In this document: positions 8,024 to 13,909 of the stretch, piece after piece | Numbering within the stretch: position 1 is the first letter of the stretch | Layout: each line of letters starts with the position of its first letter | Assembly: GCF_000003605.2 (NCBI RefSeq) | Contig: NW_003145783.1 | Coordinates: 214,226-228,134, forward strand | Direction: 5' to 3' | DNA: 13,909 nt | Source: Saccoglossus kowalevskii | Taxonomy: Eukaryota; Hemichordata; Enteropneusta; Harrimaniidae | The notes under the pieces: model-generated | The model's input: only the letters and a program-made list of their open reading frames with translations | What the model was told of the DNA's origin: nothing | Databases searched by the model: none | Position numbers and translations under genes: made by a program

Positions 8024-8664
8024 ATCTCCAGATATACTCAATTCAATCCCTTTACTATCACTCTGACACAGACAAGTATCGAAAAAGGTAGTTACGAAGA
8101 GGTAAACCCACTCACGAATATAGTCGATGGTCTGATCGAATTCGTAATACCTTCAGCCAAAAAGGACTACATCGATATCGGTTCTACACTTTTGCACAAC
8201 AAGGATAAAATCAAAACTGCCAATGGGGACATTTTGGCTGAGAATGCCTATGAAGGGCCCATGATCTTGTGGTGGCATTCGCTCTTCAAACAAATTATTG
8301 TGTACCTGAGCCATGATCGAAACATTATTGAATTATGGAGAGGATGCCAAATCAACGCAGATCGTTGCAGCGATATTTGAGAACGACAAAAATGAATGCT
8401 GCAAACCTCAATGCCGACGATGACGATGCTAATATGTGACTCAAATGTCGAAATGTGTATACAACACCCAGTAAGATGATCGACATGTTCTGGCGCTTAC
8501 ACGAGACATATTCTTTCAACTGAAGTATTTACTCAATGGCGCGGAGATTATAAGTATATATCATTTCAACCGAAAATCCCACATTCAAAGTGGTTATCAC
8601 CAACGCTACTCTCCTGGTGAGAAAAGTCACATTGGGCCCCAATGTACAGCTGAGCCGGAAATGA
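8024..8664 (+). pseudogene. Polinton/Maverick (adintovirus-like) major capsid protein remnant
   Basis: The first part is one open frame, 8024-8380. It contains TQTSIEKG, LTNIVDGLIEFVIP, DYIDIGSTLLH and ANGDILAEN, which is the N-terminal jelly-roll region of the capsid proteins often annotated in invertebrates as F54H12.2-like. After a TGA (8378-8380) and a deletion, the similarity resumes in other frames. YTTPSKMIDM (about 8455-8490) comes next, then DIFFQ and KYLLNG after a frameshift (about 8500-8540). The last part is VVITNATLLVRKVTLGP, ending at a TGA (8662-8664). No start codon precedes the N-terminal motif. Only roughly the first half of the usual protein is represented, with at least three breaks. 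In intact elements this protein forms the double-jelly-roll capsid shell. No integrase, polymerase B, packaging ATPase or protease remnants were found nearby, so this is an isolated fossil. Confidence 0.8.
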
Positions 8665-9502
8665 TCAGTTACCCAGCTGTATATGTTGTTTCAGTTTTAA
8701 CGTAAATTGGCGTATATTTTTGCAACCAACTTAATCAGCGGTTATTTAAAAGAGCCATGCTATATGTATGGTTCTGTGTAATTAGCAGCAGGAACCATTT
8801 GTCTCTTTGATACACAAAAGACCTTTCGCCCACCATATTAAAATACTCTGTAGCTGCTGGTCACTAACTAGTGAGACTGATAACAGTCCACACAAGAGAC
8901 ATAATGCTGATATTAAAACGGCTGCTTCTTAGGTGTACAATCTGTTATTTAGAAATGTGTAATTTCATTTCGAAATGATGAGAGTCTCCATTCATTGGCT
9001 TTAATTTTGTAAGTTTGTCAAGAGTATGATTTTTGGCCCCATTTGTTCTCAATCAACAGATCAAGGGCTAGACAAAAAAGACCAGTCAACGACAATTTTC
9101 CATTTGTGGCAGACTTACATTCTAACTATTTCTACTATTTTCTTAAGTGTGGTTTCAACCCCTTTTTTCAACTTCAGGAGATTAACACACACCACTTGAT
9201 GATTGAGAACTACGATCACCAACACTTGAGTTTCTACGAGACCGAACATCGACTGTTGGTTTATTGAGCCTATTAAAATACACAAATGCTGGCCAGAGAA
9301 GAAATGTAACACATACTTATCCCCTCCTTATTGTATCACATACTACAATGTGTCGAATTAAAAACTGGTTACTTGGGGTGCTGAACCGCATGCGCAATTT
9401 CCAATGCCCATTCAATACTCAATATCGAATGTAGATAAGGTGTAAGGTACAGAGCAAACATCTTTGTAGTTAAGGTGGAACAGACACGACTAACTGGCAT
9501 CG
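8665..9502. other. Unannotated stretch, no gene seen
   Basis: A frame at 9043-9267 (no ATG start) and its antisense partner at 9312-9115 have no recognisable motif. A lone TTAAGGTGGA at 9470-9479 equals the terminus of the TTAA element at 6639, but no partner end was found. A CCGCATGCGCAA at 9386-9397 partly resembles an NRF1 site. Confidence 0.4.
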
Positions 9503-9616
9503 ATGACACCTACAATAGCGGAAGAGGTGTTGAAGAGGTACACGGACCAAGGTAATTCAGCAGAAGCAAGGAATTTGTTATACGAGGATATAAAATGCGC
9601 AATTGCATCAGGATAG
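9503..9616 (+). other. 37-codon ATG frame, coding-like composition
   Basis: ATG at 9503 and TAG at 9614-9616 enclose a peptide with an amphipathic pattern (EEVLKRYTDQGNSAEARNLL). A second frame over the same bases ends in DDTYNSGRGVEEV and runs into AGGTAATT, which resembles a splice donor. The peptide is too short to assign; it may be a decayed exon or chance. Confidence 0.15.
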
Positions 9617-10639
9617 ATCAACATATATTTCACCCATGTTGGTTGCTCTTTGATAATTGAAAAGGTAGAAATATCATTAACGCTGCCCAGATCGCGAAAT
9701 CAATCAAGCATATGTGTTATGTTTGGAATTCAGATTGAATTAATCCAATGATTTACTATAAGATTAGGAAACAGCGACATTTTGTTCATCATGAATATTT
9801 ATTGGCCTTAACCTTCACACACTTAACAGTTAAGGCAATGAGTGATAATTCACACCTTCAATACTGTTTCGGGGTAGGTATACAGCACACTCATTGGAAA
9901 CTACAGTGTATTCCACTTTCACTTATCCCACTTTTTTGCTATCTCACTCAATTCCGACGAAAATCATTAATTAAATGCTGTAGGACATACACCCTGATTT
10001 CACCTTTATTTCATCATGTTTTATGCATAATATACAATCCATAAAGTGTCGAATTATTCTTCGTAATAAATTAACATGAATTGCATAAGTAGTAGTTAGT
10101 TATAATTAAATTTTTATTTTTTTAAATATCTACTTCTTTTTTGTAAAATTGATCCAATAAAGATATCATAAATGATCTGATGAAATTATTCATTTTAAGT
10201 TAATATCTGAAATACCACTTTTCAGATGATTCACAGAAATGATTCATATAGGGTTAACAATCATGAATATTTTAACTAAAATTACCGAATTTGCATATAT
10301 AGCGTTATTATAATAATCGCTTACTAGATTTTATTTACACTTGGTGTATATGTGTATTGAAATCCATGGACTGACAAACTCAAGGATTACTCGCCTTATC
10401 TAAACTCAATAAGAAAAGAGATGACATCAGCACATGTCGTCCAAACAATCGCGTCAAGAGGTAACTATATATTTGTATAAATTTGCATAATATGATCGGT
10501 CGATGCCAAATAAAAAATGTGATTCAAAAGGACCATGTGTAAGGACCACGGATATGCTGGAATTGTAAAACTGACATTTGTAAAAGAAATGATTGTATAT
10601 AAGCCATAAAGGCAATTTAAATCATTCAGATAAGTATCG
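9617..10639. other. Unannotated AT-rich stretch, no gene supported
   Basis: An ATG frame of 98 codons (9748-10044) is followed by AATAAA at 10065-10070, but its peptide has no motif and a random-looking composition. A perfect 12-bp palindrome TTATTATAATAA lies at 10305-10316, bordered by GCG on the left and TCGC on the right. Nothing else is supported. Confidence 0.4.
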
Positions 10640-11200
10640 TCACAAGACGACGATGTTTGGATCTTGGGCCAAAAAGCGTATAAGAACCAAGAAGGATTAT
10701 TTAAACACAATATGCATACTATTTGGGAGAATATGTTTATTTTCCAAATTACTAATAAAACAACGTTGTTAATTGGTAAGAAAGAGAGAGATTGTTATTT
10801 CAAAAGTTGGAAAGATGCTTTATTTGAGGATGTTCGTAGATCCCCGAACAGTAGAAATAAATTACAAACGTTTAGCCAATTTAAAACAAATATTTTTACG
10901 AGAATTATTTGAATATCGTTTGTGTTCTCCTGCAAGCTTTAACTAAACTACGGTGCTCTTATCATAAGTTATACATTGAGACCGGTAGATATTATTGAAT
11001 GCCAGTGGAAAATATAACCTACCAAATTTGTACAGATGCTGTTGAAAATGTGACTCATTTTCCAGCATAAAACCATATTCGAAAACAAATTTTTGATCGA
11101 ATTAACTGCATTAACTGCTCAGGATAACCATGAAATCATCCAAATTATTGCAAGATTTGTATCCACAGCTTTTCAGATTAGATATAATCTGTTAGTGTGA
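10640..11200 (+). pseudogene. Second LINE ORF2 C-terminal remnant
   Basis: The open frame from about 10664 to 10912 reads DCYFKSWKDALFEDV then NKLQTFSQFKTN, the region resembling 'FxxxWxxxLxDxxRxxxNKLRTYxxFKT' that follows reverse transcriptase in this LINE type. After breaks come RCSYHKLYIETGRYY (about 10948-10992), then YQICTDAVENVTHF, retaining part of the C-terminal Cys/His motif, and finally NHEIIQIIARFVSTAFQIR. The last stop is at 11198-11200, which is where such ORFs normally end. At 10655-10700 the expected tryptophan motif (GSWAKK) is in another frame. Orientation and content show it is a different insertion from the one at 1.7-2.8 kb, though of similar type. Confidence 0.75.
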
Positions 11201-11344
11201 AAGCACCATCTCAAAAATGTGAATGATGATTGTGTTATTAAGTTGTTGATTACAATAGCACACTTGCATTTGGCATTGGGTGTAATTGCGATAGGGAGCC
11301 TGACATGCGCGTGTTCCATACACTAGCTGTGCTTGAAACGTTTG

Positions 11345-11462
11345 CAGCCGTTCTGAGAATTATTCGGACAGCCAGTTCGTAAAATGACTTGCAACTTTGC
11401 AAAACACTTTGGTCTTTGCCCAATCTAGACTTGTCGGCGCCACTTGAGTGACGGGCGCGTGG
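11345..11462 (+). repeat. Left long terminal inverted repeat
   Basis: It pairs with 12122-12238. The identity is perfect over the outer 27 bases and patchy further in, with shared blocks at 11393-11406 and 11420-11433. Confidence 0.8.
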
Positions 11463-11703
11463 TTTGGGATTACTATTTCATAGGGGTTGTCAGCTTGGTG
11501 AATTGTAAGTATTATCTAGCGTGCGTTCACAGCAACCATTCTTTATTTTTATAATTATATTGTAATTATTTTCAGTAATTTTGAAAATCACAAGTTGGAT
11601 GGTGCTTAAATCTGTCGAAAAATGTCAACCCCTCGCTCATTTTAGTCAGTTGTACCTGTTACAAAAATGGACTAGACATAATAACGGTCGTTATACCCCG
11701 TCA

Positions 11704-11730
11704 TTTTCAAACTGCAACTGCAGTTGAAAA
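11704..11730. repeat. Hairpin-forming inverted repeat inside the long-TIR element
   Basis: The arms TTTTCAAaCTGCA and TGCAGTTGAAAA pair over 12 bases with one bulged A and a two-base loop. The stretch includes the perfect palindrome CAACTGCAGTTG at 11715-11726. Any function is unknown. Confidence 0.6.
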
Positions 11731-11852
11731 AGTGACTCAATCAAGGAAGGCACTTTTGATTTGACAAAATCCATCAAACCATTATAATCGAGTTTTCCGT
11801 CTGTGTATTCCTGACTTACTCACAGCACCAGTAATGTAAAAACAACTTTTAG

Positions 11853-11864
11853 TTTGGCGCGAAA
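11853..11864 (-). promoter_or_regulatory. E2F-type motif
   Basis: TTTGGCGCGAAA is the reverse complement of TTTCGCGCCAAA, the known consensus for E2F/DP transcription factors. It lies within the interior of the long-TIR transposon. Binding in this organism is not shown. Confidence 0.35.
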
Positions 11865-11901
11865 CTGCAGCGCGTCCCGCTAAGAAACTTTACTTTGAGC
11901 C

Positions 11902-11909
11902 TTCCCGCC
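11902..11909 (+). promoter_or_regulatory. Second E2F-type motif
   Basis: TTCCCGCC is a common E2F variant, 38 bases to the right of the first motif and inside the same transposon. Confidence 0.3.
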
Positions 11910-12121
11910 AACGACGAGTTCATTAATACCTGGGTTTACTCAACACACGGGAATTGTTTTGTAAATTACCTATGTCAGGTGGACTCAGATGGTTATAACA
12001 ATTTAAAATAACACTTTGAATGCATATACAACATATAACCTGTTAATATATGGTAACCAGCGCGTGTCGTTTTGAAAACAGCGTTTTACCCGCATCTTGC
12101 AAGATAATGGAATGATTCCAA

Positions 12122-12238
12122 TTGTGGGCGTGTCAATACAACGGCGCCATCAAGTCTAGATTGGAAAAGACCCAATTGTTTTGCAAAGTTCCAACATATA
12201 TTGCTAACTGACTGTCCGAATAATTCTCAGAACGGCTG
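12122..12238 (-). repeat. Right long terminal inverted repeat
   Basis: It is the inverted partner of 11345-11462. The shared block CAAGTCTAGATTGG is at 12151-12164 and GGCGCC at 12143-12148. Confidence 0.8.
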
Positions 12239-12446
12239 TAAATTGATCAATGCATGGTATCATCACCATGGCAATACCACAAACTTCACGTGGGGCGTGG
12301 CATCACTTTCGTACGCCTTGACATATTTTACATCTACAAGAATATGTGCATTGTTTGAATGTTATTCAAATGAAAATTAACGCACGATCTACTTAAGATC
12401 ACCCTCTGGTGCACATCAAACTTAATCAGGGCAACACAAAATATAA

Positions 12447-12586
12447 CAATCAGTCTGGTGTTCGAATATTGATGTTCTTGAAGACGCAGAATACGTGAAT
12501 GTCTTACTGATTTGTGGGCGCAGTGGCAAAGTCAACTTGATGCATTCAACAATTTGCAAACATGGTGGGACTTAGAGAAAGTTTAA
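12447..12586 (+). pseudogene. LINE fragment, linker between endonuclease and reverse transcriptase
   Basis: The first frame reads NIDVLEDAEYVN; a frameshift then leads to WAQWQSQLDAFNNLQTWWD and EKV, ending at TAA (12584-12586). The order 'LLxDxEYV...LWxxWQxQ...LxxWWDxGK' is typical of the region after the endonuclease domain in L1/Tx1-like elements of animals. It is only about 45 codons long, so the assignment rests on the tryptophan-rich block. It cannot be the same copy as the LINE at 10640-11200, because this linker would come before that C-terminal part, not after it. Further LINE-like sequence downstream (around 12790-12850, SYLEQYVQARKQYL) is possible but uncertain. Confidence 0.6.
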
Positions 12587-13075
12587 CCTTTAGCCTGTCA
12601 GCCTCATGTACTTTTTCATTTCCTAGACCAGATAAGGACTAAATTAAAGTGTTGTAACAGGATTATTGTCATTTTAAACAAGGGGTGTATACGAAGAAAA
12701 TGCGGGCCTAAAAAGATGAAAATAATACTGGGTTAACATCGTTTGTCCGCCTCGTGCTCATCAAGAAAAGAAGTTTACCTTGTCATACCTTGAACAATAC
12801 GTTCAAGCCCGTAAACAATATCTAAATAAGTCGGAGGCCCTTAATTAATTTTGTATTGATGAGTTACCATTTTCTGTTCTATTCGAGAAGGTTTCCTATC
12901 CTCTTCCTGCACAAATCTGCTGTAATGTGTACTACCTTTACTGACTCTTAGCCTCTTGTGTGTTGATGTATAAGATCTTCACTAAAAGTATTTCACGCTG
13001 AGGCCTCTGTCGTTTCATTTCTAAGATTTCCACTAGTTAAACAGGAGAACAAGCGTGAGTACATTTTGGTCGCAA
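12587..13075. other. Unannotated stretch, possibly decayed LINE sequence
   Basis: No gene is supported. A short frame near 12790-12850 resembles the helical linker that would follow the fragment at 12447-12586, but stops and composition prevent a firm call. Confidence 0.35.
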
Positions 13076-13411
13076 ATGACGCACTTTGTTTTTTTGGAAA
13101 AAAATTACAAATTACATTACATTACAAATCAATTTGTTGAAGTGCATTGTATGGTTTTATGCTCCCTCAATTCAATTTTATTGTTGCCTTCAGTTTTGCA
13201 AATCTCTGTACGCTTAATCCTTTTCCTTCACTGCATAGTGTATTTTGTTTTAGTTAGCCTTAGAAGTTTTCAAGGAGAATTTAATCCTCTTGCCGACGGG
13301 GTCGTAAAAACTATTTTTAAATTTCATGTTCAACAAATGTTAGGCTTTTTGTTTTATTTTACCTTTGAATCAATATGTTATAATATGTTTAATTCGTTCA
13401 TTTTACAATAA
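13076..13411 (+). CDS. Hypothetical hydrophobic 111-residue frame
   Basis: ATG at 13076 opens 111 codons to a TAA at 13409-13411. The product has a long hydrophobic stretch (about residues 33-70, with LILFLHCIVYFVLVSL) and a second one near residues 88-104 (MLGFLFYFTF), so two or three membrane segments would be predicted. It matches no family I know. A polyadenylation signal AATAAA overlaps the stop. The plus strand is T-rich here, which by itself produces runs of F and L, and the bases before the ATG (cgcaa) are not a strong initiation context. It may be chance, or an exon whose upstream part lies elsewhere. Confidence 0.2.
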   Translation: MTHFVFLEKNYKLHYITNQFVEVHCMVLCSLNSILLLPSVLQISVRLILFLHCIVYFVLVSLRSFQGEFNPLADGVVKTIFKFHVQQMLGFLFYFTFESICYNMFNSFILQ

Positions 13412-13412
13412 A
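13407..13412 (+). promoter_or_regulatory. Possible polyadenylation signal AATAAA
   Basis: AATAAA overlaps the stop codon of the hydrophobic frame. The hexamer is frequent by chance in AT-rich DNA, so it is weak support for transcription. Confidence 0.2.
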
Positions 13413-13909
13413 ATAATCATAAAAACAATTAATGACATCGAGCCAATATTCGGAATTATATATCGAGGCGACATTACGTCACTGTGAATTCATTGAAGAA
13501 ACGCAACGTAAAACTGAAGATTGAAAGCTTGTTTTTATCAGTTAGTGCAATGCATAAGCAGTCCCGACATCACTTTCTTTCTTTTCACTATATATATTCT
13601 GCATAATGTTTGTCCTGGCTCGAGCTCTATCTAATTATAAACACCTTAATACTTTAACTGGTCTGATGACGTCGACGTGACTGTGTTCCATGATCTACAT
13701 TGCTGAATGTATGTAGCCATCCTCTATCGAGTGTTGACCAGTAAGTCAATGATATCTTTGTTTACAGCATTTTGTTACCCGCCAGATTAATGACATCATT
13801 GCATACCAGAATTGCAGCAACATACTTCTACAATGTCTATAAAATCGGTCATTGAGATGTACAATGCTGGTCACATACAAGCTTTAGTGACGGAGATGTA
13901 TCACGAAAA
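13413..13909. other. Unannotated stretch, no gene seen
   Basis: The only notable signal is a perfect 10-bp palindrome ACGTCGACGT at 13669-13678, next to a TGACGTC half-site. A CRE-like TTACGTCA is near 13474-13481. No frame, RNA gene or transposon end is recognised. Confidence 0.4.

Larger units (their letters stand above)
11345..12238. mobile_element. Non-autonomous DNA transposon with long terminal inverted repeats, about 894 bp
   Basis: The two ends are inverted repeats about 115 bp long. The outer 27 bases, beginning CAGCCGTTCTGAGAATTATT, are identical. Further in, AACTTTGCAAAACA, CCAATCTAGACTTG and GGCGCC are also shared. No frame with transposase features lies between them, so it depends on an enzyme encoded elsewhere. 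I found no convincing target-site duplication (left flank gaaacgtttg, right flank taaattgatc), so the superfamily is open; CAG-beginning ends occur in hAT and other families. The interior is more GC-rich than the flanks near 11850-11910. Confidence 0.8.

Noticed and set aside
9043-9312. Overlapping frames on both strands (74 and 65 codons)
   Set aside because: The plus frame has no ATG start and neither product resembles any family I know. Both are short enough to be chance.
9386-9397. CCGCATGCGCAA as an NRF1 promoter site
   Set aside because: It matches only about 10 of 12 consensus positions and no gene start follows.
9748-10044. 98-codon ATG frame followed by AATAAA
   Set aside because: The peptide has no motif, no clear hydrophobic or amphipathic pattern, and a composition like random translation. 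AATAAA is common in AT-rich DNA.
10465-10710. 81-codon minus-strand frame
   Set aside because: It overlaps the start of the plus-strand LINE remnant antisense and has no recognisable content.
12460-12470. TGTTCGAATAT as a tRNA B box
   Set aside because: It lacks the full GGTTCGANTCC pattern, no A box lies upstream at the right distance, and no cloverleaf can be drawn.

Overview
The window looks like AT-rich intergenic or intronic DNA from an animal, most likely a marine invertebrate. I infer this from several things. There are remnants of non-LTR retrotransposons (LINEs) of types common in invertebrates, and a fossil Polinton/Maverick (adintovirus-like) capsid gene. Two non-autonomous DNA transposons with clear terminal inverted repeats are present, together with a TTAGGG-type telomere-like tract. 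No long open frames or ribosome-binding-site gene starts occur. I cannot name the species. No intact, confidently functional host gene, tRNA or rRNA is visible, and most short open frames look like chance.

Layout. 1-1125: unannotated, with one (AT)n microsatellite. 1207-1431: a 51-bp minisatellite that stays open on both strands. 1727-2767: a broken LINE whose 3' part lies on the minus strand and whose reverse-transcriptase part is inverted head-to-head beside it. This layout is typical of twin priming, and it is complicated by a telomere-like tract and a 37-bp inverted duplicate. 3181-3540: AT and homopolymer-rich DNA. 3614-3763: a cluster of CRE-type TGACGTCA octamers. 4264-4560 (minus): a probable PIF/Harbinger nuclease remnant. 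5354-5521 and 5808-5936: two diverged copies of a repeat with exon-like open frames. 6639-7546: a TTAA-flanked non-autonomous transposon. 8024-8664: a Polinton-type major capsid protein pseudogene. 10640-11200: a second LINE C-terminal remnant. 11345-12238: an element with long terminal inverted repeats that carries two E2F-type motifs. 12447-12586: a third LINE fragment, from the linker between endonuclease and reverse transcriptase. 13076-13411: a hydrophobic 111-codon open frame ending on a polyadenylation signal, of doubtful reality.

The pieces do not form a pathway. They are a layered transposon graveyard in which at least five element types have decayed side by side. The parts most worth following up are the inverted LINE with its telomere-like insert, the two terminal-inverted-repeat elements, the capsid fossil, and the paired exon-like repeats near 5.4 and 5.9 kb. 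All family assignments come from reading translations by eye, with no database search.
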